Source: Syntrophobacteria bacterium
GTDB lineage: Bacteria > Desulfobacterota > Syntrophobacteria > JARFUL01
DNA length: 5,610 nucleotides
Direction: 5' to 3'
NCBI GenBank assembly: GCA_029289015.1
Contig: JARFUL010000299.1
Span: forward strand, 1 to 5,610
Shown in pieces: positions 1 to 5,610 of the stretch (positions are counted from its first letter, which is position 1; the number at the start of each line of letters is the position of its first letter). The notes beneath the pieces are model-generated. The model saw only the letters and a program-made list of their open reading frames with translations, made no database searches and was not told the DNA's origin. The translations under genes and the position numbers were made by a program.

Positions 1-1579
1 GGCAGGGCCAGTGGAGGACCTCGCCCCTGTCGAGCCGCTCGTAGGAGATGCCTGCGTAGGAGGGGGTGATGGACGATATCTCCCCCAGAATATCCCCGGG
101 GGAGAAATAATCGAACCCTTTAGAGCCCATCTCCCGGGCGAGCTCCTTTATTATCAGCCAGTCCGGCTTCGAATCCCCCAGGGGCTCGATGGCCCTTCTC
201 ACCCTTTGCACCCTGCGGTCCGTTGCAGTGAAGGTCCCCTCCTTTTCCGCGAAGGAGCACGCGGGCAGCACCACGTGCGCGAGCTTCGCGGTCTCGGTCA
301 TGAAGATGTCCTGCACCACGAGGAAGTCGAGCGCGTTGAGCCCCTGTTCCACGTGGTTCGTGTCCGGGTCGGAGATCATGGGGTTTTCACCCACGATCAT
401 CATGCCCCTGATCTCCCTCTTTTGCGCGGCCCGGATCATCTCCACCACGGTGAGGCCGGGTTTCTCCGGCACCGCGAGCCCCCACATGGCGTTAAAGCGC
501 GCCCTCACCTCGGGGTCTGTGACCTGCTGGTAGCCTGAAAGCACGTTGGGCAGCGCGCCCATGTCGCACGCGCCCTGGACGTTGTTCTGGCCCCTCAGCG
601 GGTTCACCCCGGTGGATGGCCGGCCTACGTTGCCCGTGGCCATCGCGAGGTTGGCCACCGCCTTGACGTTGTCTGTCCCGGTCGCGTGCTGGGGTATCCC
701 CATCGCGTAGAGGATCATCGCGTTCTGCGCGCGGCCGAACATGCGCGCGGCTTCCCTGAGGAGAGTTTCGCTCACGCCGGTGATCTCGCTTACCTTATTT
801 GGGGGGTACTCCTTTACCTTCTCCCTGAGCTCCTCGAACCCCTCGGTGCTCTCCCGGACGAAGGATTCGTTGATCAGGCCCTCCTTTAGCAGCGCGTGGA
901 TGAGCCCGTTTAGGAGCGCGACATTGGTTCCGGGTCTTATCTGGAGGAAGAGGTCCGCGTATCCGGTGAGCGGTATCCTGCGGGGGTCTATGACGATGAG
1001 CCTGGCGCCCCGCTCTTTGGCCCTGATGATCTTCGAGGCCACCATCGGGTGCTGGCCCGTGGTGTTTGAGCCGGTCACCAGGATGCAGTCCGCGCCCTCG
1101 ATCTCATCCGTGGAATTGGTCATGGCCCCACTTCCGAACGCGGCGGCAAGACCTGCCACCGTCGCGGAGTGTCAGAGCCGGGCGCAGTGGTCGATGTTGT
1201 TCGTTCCCAGGACCCCCCTGGCGAACTTCATGATGAGGTAGTTCTCCTCGTTGGTGCACTTCGCGCTGGAGAAGACCCCCAGCGCGTCCGGCCCGAACCA
1301 CTCCCGTACCCGGAGGAGGCCGTTGGCCACCCTCTTCAGGGCCTCGGGCCAGCCCACCTCCACGAACGCGCCGTTCTCCCTGACAAGGGGCTTGGTGAGG
1401 CGCTCGGGGTTCTGGACGAACCGGTAGGAGTTGCGGCCCAGCACGCAGAGCATGCCCTCGGACACGGGGTGGGTCTTGCAGGGGACCACATCGGTGATTT
1501 GGCCCTCAAGAACCTGGAGGTAGAAGTTGCAGCCGGTGCCGCAGAAAGGACAGGTGGTAAGAACCATATCAAACTGCAC
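1..1579 (-). CDS. fdhF: Formate dehydrogenase catalytic (alpha) subunit, selenocysteine-containing, 3' end outside window
   Basis: Molybdenum or tungsten bis-pterin enzyme that interconverts formate and CO2. The 526 residues seen follow E. coli FdhF closely: an N-terminal [4Fe-4S] site (Cys10, 13, 17, 45), the active-site stretch [13 protein letters not shown], and [13 protein letters not shown] around Arg329. An in-frame UGA at 1174-1172 encodes Sec136 (FdhF Sec140). His137 and Arg329 match FdhF His141 and Arg333. The frame stays open from the UGA to the left edge, ending in HWPC; roughly the last 150-190 residues (the C-terminal pterin-binding domain) lie outside. I chose GTG at 1579 because GAGGAGGA sits 6 nt before it; the in-frame ATG at 1567 is 18 nt away. 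The gene overlaps the HdrA-like gene by 11 bp, and no Tat signal is seen, so a cytoplasmic complex is likely. Oddity: Leu47 replaces the Lys usual two residues after the fourth cluster Cys. Family assignment is very secure; the electron acceptor is inferred. Confidence 0.95.
1141..1174 (-). promoter_or_regulatory. Bacterial SECIS element directing Sec insertion at the UGA
   Basis: Directly after the UGA codon (1174-1172) the minus strand folds as CGG-U-GGCA, loop GGUCU, UGCC-G-CCG (1161-1141). The loop core GGUC begins exactly 18 nt after the UGA, the same distance as in E. coli fdhF as I recall it, and GCAGGUCU is identical. The bulged or wobble U in the stem also matches the known SelB-binding hairpin. 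This supports recoding rather than termination and implies SelA/B/C/D elsewhere in the genome. Confidence 0.85.
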
Positions 1580-2948
1580 AGTACGTCCTCCTCGAAGAGC
1601 CGTTGTGGCTCTCGACGAACGCCAATATTTCATCCTGAGCCTCTTTCTCGAGACCGGGAATCGCGTTGAAAACACTCTTGGGGGGCATGAATCGAATCAT
1701 GTCCTGGACGGTCTTCAGGGGAATCTGGGCCGGGCAGGTCTTCTCGCATTCGCCGCATCCCACGCAGCTCTCCCATACCCGGTAGGCCCGCATCAAATGG
1801 AAGAGGGGGAAGCTCGGGGGCACCTCGCCGCCCGGCACCCATTTATTGAGGTCCGGCCCGTGGGAATCCCTCAGGTACACGGGGCAGATGTCCACGCATC
1901 CGTAGCACTTGATGCACTTGAGGAACTGGGTGCGCCAGAACTCCTCCCTGGCCTCCCGGTCCATGCCCAGGACCTTCTGGAGCAGGGTGGGGTTCTCTAT
2001 GGGCCGGCCCGATTCGAGCTCTAAAAACCTCTCCTTGACCACGTTGGTCATTCCCTGGGTCTCACGGTTCTCCTTAATGCACGCGGCGACGCACTCCCCG
2101 CACTGGATGCACCCGTCCGAGTCGATGCGGACGCGGTCCACCCACAGCTCTCCGTGGGCCTCCTTGGGCGGGTTCTCGTCATCCAGGGTGATGGTCCCGC
2201 ACTCCCCGCAGCCGGTGCACTTCTGGAGGTCCACGTATCTCGGCTTTCTCAGGACCTTTACCCTGTAGTTGCCCACGAACCCGGAGACCTCCTGGACCTC
2301 GGAGTAGCTCATGAGCTCTATGTTCGGGTCCTGGGCCACGGAGACCATCTTCGGGGTTCCGATGCACGCGGCGCAGTCGAGGGTGGGGAAGGTCTTGTCG
2401 AACTGGAGCATGTGGCCGCCTATGGTGGGCAGCCTCTCCACCAGGTAGGCCCTGTGGCCGGACTTGCCGATGTCCAGCGCGGCCTGCATGCCCGCGATGC
2501 CGCCGCCCACCACCAATACGTCGGGATGCACCGCGACCTCCCGGGTCGCGAGGGACTGGTGGTGGTTGACCCTTTTGATGGCCCCCGCGACAAGGGTCTT
2601 GGCCTTCTGGGTGGCCTCGTTCTCGTTGTCGGTCACCCAGGAGACCTGCTCGCGCACGGAGGCCATCTGGAAGAAGTAGGGATTCAGGGAGGCCCGCTGG
2701 CACGCGCGCTGAAAGGTCTTCTCGTGGAGTCTCGGGGAGCAGGAGGCCACCACGACCCTGCTCAGGCCCAGCTCCTTGATGTCCCTCTCGATCATCTCTT
2801 GGCCCGGGTCGGAGCACATGAACTTGTAGTCCCGCGCGACCTCGACATTCTCGAGCCCCCTGGTAAACTCCGCGACCTCTTCCACGTTGACCTTGCCCGC
2901 TATGTTGATCCCGCAGTGGCAGATGTAAAACCCGATCTTTTTGGACAT
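1569..2948 (-). CDS. HdrA-like flavin/iron-sulfur protein fused to a C-terminal two-cluster ferredoxin module
   Basis: Probable electron-transfer partner of the formate dehydrogenase. Residues 1-140 are the HdrA N-terminal domain (CHCG at 10-13, MCSDPGQ at 44-50, ASCSPR at 68-73). Residues 143-205 hold the dinucleotide-binding fold with GGGIAG (148-153), Glu171, GGHM (177-180) and TLDCAAC (189-195), all typical of HdrA FAD binding. A ferredoxin insert follows: Cys244/247/250 without the usual fourth Cys-Pro, then Cys280/283/286/290. From about 335 the sequence leaves HdrA. The second part of the HdrA flavin domain is missing and a HdrC/FdhB-like module replaces it, with Cys345/348/351/355 and Cys395/398/401/405. 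At 459 residues it is shorter than typical HdrA (about 650). ATG at 2948 is preceded by AGAGG at 9 nt spacing. No HdrB-type CCG domain is present. Membership of the HdrA superfamily is clear; FAD binding and flavin bifurcation are uncertain because of the truncation. Confidence 0.9.
   Translation of the reverse strand: MSKKIGFYICHCGINIAGKVNVEEVAEFTRGLENVEVARDYKFMCSDPGQEMIERDIKELGLSRVVVASCSPRLHEKTFQRACQRASLNPYFFQMASVREQVSWVTDNENEATQKAKTLVAGAIKRVNHHQSLATREVAVHPDVLVVGGGIAGMQAALDIGKSGHRAYLVERLPTIGGHMLQFDKTFPTLDCAACIGTPKMVSVAQDPNIELMSYSEVQEVSGFVGNYRVKVLRKPRYVDLQKCTGCGECGTITLDDENPPKEAHGELWVDRVRIDSDGCIQCGECVAACIKENRETQGMTNVVKERFLELESGRPIENPTLLQKVLGMDREAREEFWRTQFLKCIKCYGCVDICPVYLRDSHGPDLNKWVPGGEVPPSFPLFHLMRAYRVWESCVGCGECEKTCPAQIPLKTVQDMIRFMPPKSVFNAIPGLEKEAQDEILAFVESHNGSSRRTYCAV
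1586..1593 (-). promoter_or_regulatory. Shine-Dalgarno site that sets the fdhF start at GTG 1579
   Basis: The minus strand reads GAGGAGGA, then CGTACT, then GTG. Six nt of spacing suits the GTG (1579-1577) far better than the ATG (1567-1565) four codons later. The site lies inside the last codons of the HdrA-like gene, so ribosomes finishing that gene (UGA at 1571-1569) would be next to the start, consistent with coupled translation. Confidence 0.75.
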
Positions 2949-2996
2949 GGTTAGCTACCTCTGGTGCTTGCCTGTAGATGGTTGTTCAGATTCACC

Positions 2997-3413
2997 TCAC
3001 TGCAGCCCGGCATACCCCTTGGTTTCGGCTCGATTCGCCAGGATATTCTCTATGGTTTCAAGGATCTCTTGTGATTCCGGCGGCTTTTCCAGGTAGGCGT
3101 CGGACTCTATTATGGGTTCGAGCATCCTCACGGAGTGCAGGAAGCTCTTTTTCGCGATCGCGGAAAGGATTATTACCGGGATATCCTTCAGCTCCTCGTC
3201 CATCTTGAGGTGCTGGTACATCTTGATGCCGCTCTCCTTGGGCATCATCACGTCGAGGATGATGAGGGAAGGCTTGACCTTTTTCGCCTTCTTGAGCCCC
3301 TCTGATCCGTCGTTCGCCATCACGGGGCTGTAGCCGTGGGTCTTGAGCAGGGTGGAGACAAAGGTCCTCATGTCCAATTCGTCATCCACCACCAAGATCT
3401 TGGGCTTAGTCAT
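2997..3413 (-). CDS. Stand-alone receiver-domain response regulator (CheY-like)
   Basis: A 138-residue protein made almost entirely of one receiver domain. Visible are the acidic pair Asp10-Asp11, the phospho-acceptor Asp54 in LIILDVMMP, the switch residue Ser84 (ILSA) and Lys110 in LEKPP, so it should be phosphorylatable. There is no DNA-binding, enzymatic or histidine-kinase output domain, only a short tail to residue 138. ATG at 3413 follows AGAGG by 7 nt. It is the first gene after the sigma-54 promoter and ends 48 bp before the HdrA-like gene, so it is probably in the same operon. No cognate kinase is in the window. It might relay to an unlinked kinase or act by protein-protein contact; its role relative to formate metabolism is unknown. 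Family call is secure, function is not. Confidence 0.93.
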   Translation of the reverse strand: MTKPKILVVDDELDMRTFVSTLLKTHGYSPVMANDGSEGLKKAKKVKPSLIILDVMMPKESGIKMYQHLKMDEELKDIPVIILSAIAKKSFLHSVRMLEPIIESDAYLEKPPESQEILETIENILANRAETKGYAGLQ

Positions 3414-3455
3414 GCGGGGGCCTCTGTATCGTCAAGGTCCAATCGAGGATCATCC

Positions 3456-3515
3456 GCTCCCGCGGCTCCCCCGGTTATACGCGGGGAACTCTTCTGGCAC
3501 GATAGCCGCGGGGGC
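3456..3515 (-). other. GC-rich fold-back structure in the operon leader
   Basis: In the predicted leader, CCCGCGGCT and AGCCGCGGG (plus-strand 3459-3467 and 3504-3512) form nine perfect pairs, extended by two more after one mismatch. Nested inside, CCCC 3468-3471 pairs with GGGG 3483-3486. It ends about 40 nt before the receiver start codon. No U-run follows, so it is not an obvious terminator. It could be a stability or regulatory structure, or a DNA operator; it matches no riboswitch class that I recognise. Confidence 0.35.
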
Positions 3516-3517
3516 TT

Positions 3518-3622
3518 TCAATGCTCGATCCTCTCTACCTTTCCCCTTGGCGCGAAGGCAGCGTTCTTTATGCGCTTGCGTTGCTGCTTGAGCTTACCAT
3601 AGGTCCAGGTTATCTGTTGCAT
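3518..3622 (-). CDS. Possible 34-residue basic small ORF in the leader (doubtful)
   Basis: From ATG at 3622-3620 the minus strand encodes 34 residues, beginning MQQITWTYGKLKQQRK and ending VERIEH before a stop at 3520-3518. It is rich in Lys and Arg, and its codons (AAG, CGC, AGG, ATC, GAG) resemble those of the neighbours. Against it: there is no Shine-Dalgarno before the ATG, and the predicted sigma-54 start (about 3618) would fall inside or after the start codon. I recognise no family. It may be chance. Confidence 0.15.
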   Translation of the reverse strand: MQQITWTYGKLKQQRKRIKNAAFAPRGKVERIEH

Positions 3623-3628
3623 TGCTAT

Positions 3629-3644
3629 GGCATTTTTCGTGCCA
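3629..3644 (-). promoter_or_regulatory. Sigma-54 (-24/-12) promoter for the response regulator/HdrA-like/formate dehydrogenase operon
   Basis: The minus strand reads TGGCACGAAAAATGCC. It matches consensus TGGCACGRNNNTTGCW with invariant GG and GC at the right spacing (10 nt between) and a perfect -24 half (TGGCACG). Transcription should start near 3618, giving a leader of about 200 nt before the receiver gene. Because the element is itself an inverted repeat (TGGCA-N7-TGCCA), the plus strand also reads GG-N10-GC, but with a poorer -24 block. An activator of the matching class is encoded just upstream. Confidence 0.75.
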
Positions 3645-3728
3645 CTTTGGGCCGGAAAGCCAAAAATGTAGTTAATTTAACCGTTTAGGTGAAAAGGGAC
3701 CCACGGCGGACCCCTGGTGGGAGCAGGC

Positions 3729-3750
3729 TGTGTCGCGCCGCCGCGACACA
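3729..3750. promoter_or_regulatory. Perfect 9+4+9 inverted repeat, possible operator or hairpin
   Basis: TGTGTCGCG-CCGC-CGCGACACA is a perfect 22-bp dyad centred about 120 bp upstream of the predicted sigma-54 start. Its sequence is unrelated to the TGTTGCA cluster, so it could be the site of a second regulator or the main activator site. As RNA it would form a strong hairpin, but neither strand has a T-tract after it, so it is not a standard intrinsic terminator. Confidence 0.45.
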
Positions 3751-3803
3751 ACGGTGGGGGCCCGATAGGGCTACATTGGCCAGTTGGTGGGCTATCCCGG
3801 GGA

Positions 3804-3851
3804 TTTTGCAGATGCTACAAAATGTTGCACCAGTGCAACACGGATGCAACA
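3804..3851. promoter_or_regulatory. Cluster of TGTTGCA/TGCAACA dyads, candidate activator binding site (enhancer)
   Basis: A perfect dyad TGTTGCAC-CA-GTGCAACA lies at 3823-3840. An imperfect one, TTTTGCAGATGCTACAAAA, lies at 3804-3822, and a further half-site TGCAACA at 3845-3851. That gives five related half-sites in 48 bp. The cluster sits about 185-235 bp upstream of the predicted sigma-54 start, a usual enhancer range, and just past the activator stop codon. Alternative: on the minus strand the central dyad is a 7-bp hairpin followed by TTTT and could be a weak terminator for the activator gene. The repeated half-sites favour a protein-binding role, though both may hold. Confidence 0.5.
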
Positions 3852-3867
3852 AATGTAGTGGAGGGAA

Positions 3868-5607
3868 TCAGGAGAGCCCGTATTTCTTCATCTTTCTCCA
3901 CAGGGTGGCGCGATGCATGTTCAGCTCTTTCGCGGCCTTGCCCCGGTTCCATTTGTGCCGCTTCAGCGCTTCCATTATGATGTGCCGCTCATCGCCCAGC
4001 CTGCCTGCGGGGAGGGTCTCCACGGTCTCTTCCCGCGCTTCCTCGGCAAAGAGCCGCTCCTTGAGGTACAAGGGCAGGTGTCTCAGGTCTATATCGTCCT
4101 CTTGGCAGATGATCAGCGCGTGCTCTAAGATGTTTTCCAGCTCCCTTATGTTGCCCGGGTAGTCGTGGTTGAGGAGCACCTCCATGGCCTCCTTGGTTAT
4201 CACGGTGCTCGTGGTCTCCTTGAGCGCGCTGAGCCGGTTCACGATGTGGCTTATGAGCTGGGGAATGTCCCCCTTTCTCTCCCTGAGCAGCGGCAGCTCG
4301 AGCCGGATGACGTTGAGCCGGTAGAAGAGGTCTTCCCTGAACCGTTTTTCCGCGACGAGCCTCTCCAGCCCCTGGTTGGTAGCGGCGATGATGCGGACAT
4401 CGACCCTGGTGGTCTTTCGGCTGCCCAGGGGGTAGAACTCCTTGTCCTCGAGCACCCTAAGAAGCTTGGCCTGGAGCGAAAGGGGCAGGTCTCCTATCTC
4501 ATCGAGGAATATGGTGCCCCCTTCCGCGTCCTGGAACCTTCCGGGCTTGTCCCTGTCGGCCCCGGTGAACGCGCCCCTGATGTAGCCGAACATCTCCGAT
4601 TCCAGGAGATTGTCGGGCAGCGCGGCGCAGTTTACCTTGACAAAGGGTTTTTTCGCGCGCCTGCTCACGTTGTGGATCACCTTCGCAATGAGATCCTTGC
4701 CGGTCCCCGTGGCCCCCTCGATGAGCACCGTGGCCTCACTCGCGGCCACAACGGGTATCATCTCGAAGAGCTTCTGCATCTTCGGGTCCCTGCCGATCAT
4801 GTCGGCAAAGGTGAAGCGGTCCTGGAGCTCCCGGCTCATTCGTAAGATCACGGAGAGGTCCTGGAAGGTGACCAGCCCGCCCACGGTGCGCGCCCTTTCG
4901 TTCTTCAGGGCCATGTACTTCGCCCTGATGGGTATTTTGCGCTTGTCCTTGGTTGTCATCAGCCCCTTGGATGATCGGGGCCTCTCGTCCTTCATGGACT
5001 CCTTGAGAAGCGCCACGTCGGAGGATTCTTCCCCCCCGAAGAGCATGGAGAACGTCTTTCCCAGGACCTCCTTGCGGTCAAAGCCGGTTATGGCTTCCGC
5101 GAGGGTGCTGAAGAAGGTGATATGGCCGCTCAGGTTGACGGTAAAGACACCGACCTCCAGGTTGTCCAATATCATCTTCATCCTTCGTTCATCATAGATG
5201 ATCCTGTTGAACATCTCCTCGAACACGGAGTGGTCCTGGAAGATCTCGATACAGCCCAGGAGGTCGCGGTTGGCCCCGTAGAGGGGCGCCACGATTTTGG
5301 TGATGAGGCGCCTTACGTTTTGGGAATCGGTGATCTCGACATCGAAGCTCAAAAAGCCCTGCTCTTCCTCAACGGCATTGTGGTATTTGCAGTCTCCGTA
5401 ACATAGGTCGTTGAGAAAGACATCGAAACAGTACTGTCCTACGACATCTTCCTTTTTATATCCCGTTATTATTTCGGCAGCTCTATTGAAAGAGGTAATC
5501 TTGCGCTCGGAGTCAACCGTGAAGACACCTATGTGAAGGTCGTCCAAGATGAGGTCGAGCTGCTTGTAATAGAGAAGGCTCTCTTCAATCATGTTATTCA
5601 TGCCCAT
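3868..5607 (-). CDS. Sigma-54-dependent transcriptional activator (PAS-PAS-AAA+-Fis HTH)
   Basis: Enhancer-binding protein that remodels sigma-54 RNA polymerase using ATP. Two PAS sensor domains cover about 15-130 and 143-255; the first contains Cys60, Cys69 and Cys73 in a compact pattern. The AAA+ domain spans about 265-500: Walker A GATGTGKD (298-305), intact GAFTGA sigma-54 contact loop (345-350), Walker B TIFLDE (365-370), arginine-finger candidates Arg424 and Arg430 in [10 protein letters not shown], and a PGNIRELEN sensor II region (484-492). A Fis-type HTH occupies about 538-579 ([18 protein letters not shown]). There is no receiver domain, so control is likely by ligand or redox signals at the PAS domains. 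Walker A departs slightly from the common GESGTGKE. Several Met codons lie at the start (residues 1, 3, 6); only three bases are visible upstream, so the true start may differ or lie outside. It lies upstream of, and colinear with, the operon it probably controls. Confidence 0.95.
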   Translation of the reverse strand: MGMNNMIEESLLYYKQLDLILDDLHIGVFTVDSERKITSFNRAAEIITGYKKEDVVGQYCFDVFLNDLCYGDCKYHNAVEEEQGFLSFDVEITDSQNVRRLITKIVAPLYGANRDLLGCIEIFQDHSVFEEMFNRIIYDERRMKMILDNLEVGVFTVNLSGHITFFSTLAEAITGFDRKEVLGKTFSMLFGGEESSDVALLKESMKDERPRSSKGLMTTKDKRKIPIRAKYMALKNERARTVGGLVTFQDLSVILRMSRELQDRFTFADMIGRDPKMQKLFEMIPVVAASEATVLIEGATGTGKDLIAKVIHNVSRRAKKPFVKVNCAALPDNLLESEMFGYIRGAFTGADRDKPGRFQDAEGGTIFLDEIGDLPLSLQAKLLRVLEDKEFYPLGSRKTTRVDVRIIAATNQGLERLVAEKRFREDLFYRLNVIRLELPLLRERKGDIPQLISHIVNRLSALKETTSTVITKEAMEVLLNHDYPGNIRELENILEHALIICQEDDIDLRHLPLYLKERLFAEEAREETVETLPAGRLGDERHIIMEALKRHKWNRGKAAKELNMHRATLWRKMKKYGLS

Positions 5608-5610
5608 GAT

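Larger units (their letters stand above)
3414..3867. other. 454-bp intergenic control region
   Basis: Between the activator stop and the receiver start I see no convincing protein gene. Going leftward it holds the half-site cluster (3851-3804), the perfect 22-bp dyad (3750-3729), an AT-rich patch around 3661-3690 containing GTTAATTTAAC (3671-3681), the -24/-12 promoter (3644-3629) and a leader of about 200 nt with the GC-rich fold-back. The AT-rich patch between enhancer and promoter is where DNA bending (for example by IHF) would be expected, but I find no good IHF consensus. No clear sigma-70 promoter or strong intrinsic terminator is visible. Confidence 0.6.

Noticed and set aside
1172..1174. 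Nonsense mutation making the formate dehydrogenase a pseudogene
   Set aside because: The UGA is exactly at the Sec site, a SECIS hairpin follows, and the downstream frame is intact and conserved to the window edge.
11..1241. Several long plus-strand open frames opposite the formate dehydrogenase gene
   Set aside because: They lie antisense to a strongly conserved coding sequence and show no recognisable motifs; GC-rich codon bias on the minus strand keeps these frames open.
1104..1301. Minus-strand 65-residue frame crossing the UGA region
   Set aside because: It is in a different frame from the conserved formate dehydrogenase and has no domain features; it is a shadow of the Sec-containing gene.
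2154..2954. 266-residue plus-strand frame opposite the HdrA-like gene
   Set aside because: It is antisense to a protein with clear HdrA motifs; the predicted product is Gly/Leu/His-rich without family features.
3661..3690. IHF site between the dyads and the promoter
   Set aside because: The patch is AT-rich and well placed, but the best match to the IHF consensus has several mismatches.
3823..3845. Strong intrinsic terminator after the activator gene
   Set aside because: The minus-strand hairpin has only 7 pairs, mostly A-T/U, and just four U residues follow. It is too weak to call as a terminator and is better explained as an operator, though a dual role is possible.
3689..4162. Plus-strand 157-residue frame spanning the intergenic region and the end of the activator gene
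   Set aside because: More than half is antisense to the conserved HTH and AAA+ C-terminal coding, and the rest runs through the dyads; no ribosome site or domain is evident.
1..5610. CRISPR array, tRNA, rRNA, insertion sequence or phage genes
   Set aside because: No regularly spaced repeats, tRNA-like cloverleaf, rRNA-like stretch, transposase or integrase motif was seen on either strand.

Overview
The window carries one leftward (minus-strand) gene cluster from what looks like a GC-rich anaerobic bacterium. The combination of a selenocysteine formate dehydrogenase, an HdrA-type flavin/iron-sulfur protein and a PAS-AAA+ sigma-54 activator suggests a Desulfobacterota-like (sulfate-reducing or syntrophic) organism. 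That placement is inference from gene content, not a phylogenetic result.

Layout, in the direction of transcription (right to left). Positions 5607-3868 encode a sigma-54-dependent activator with two PAS domains, an AAA+ domain and a Fis-type HTH. Positions 3867-3414 are a 454-bp non-coding stretch with a cluster of TGTTGCA/TGCAACA half-sites, a perfect 9+4+9 dyad, a good -24/-12 (sigma-54) promoter and a GC-rich fold-back leader. Positions 3413-2997 encode a stand-alone receiver-domain response regulator. Positions 2948-1569 encode a 459-residue protein that joins the front half of HdrA to a two-cluster ferredoxin module. Positions 1579-1 encode a formate dehydrogenase catalytic subunit that runs off the left edge and is read through an in-frame UGA as selenocysteine.

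How it fits together. The last two genes overlap by 11 bp and are surely translationally linked, so the HdrA-like protein is probably the electron-transfer partner of the formate dehydrogenase. The sigma-54 promoter faces the receiver/HdrA-like/formate dehydrogenase genes, and the activator gene lies directly upstream. The simplest model is that the activator senses a redox, ligand or metabolic signal through its PAS domains, binds the dyads and switches on the formate dehydrogenase operon. No methanogen HdrB/HdrC, NADH-binding subunit, hydrogenase or membrane subunit is visible here; such genes could lie beyond the left edge.

The plus strand shows no convincing gene. Long plus-strand frames are shadows of the GC-rich minus-strand genes.
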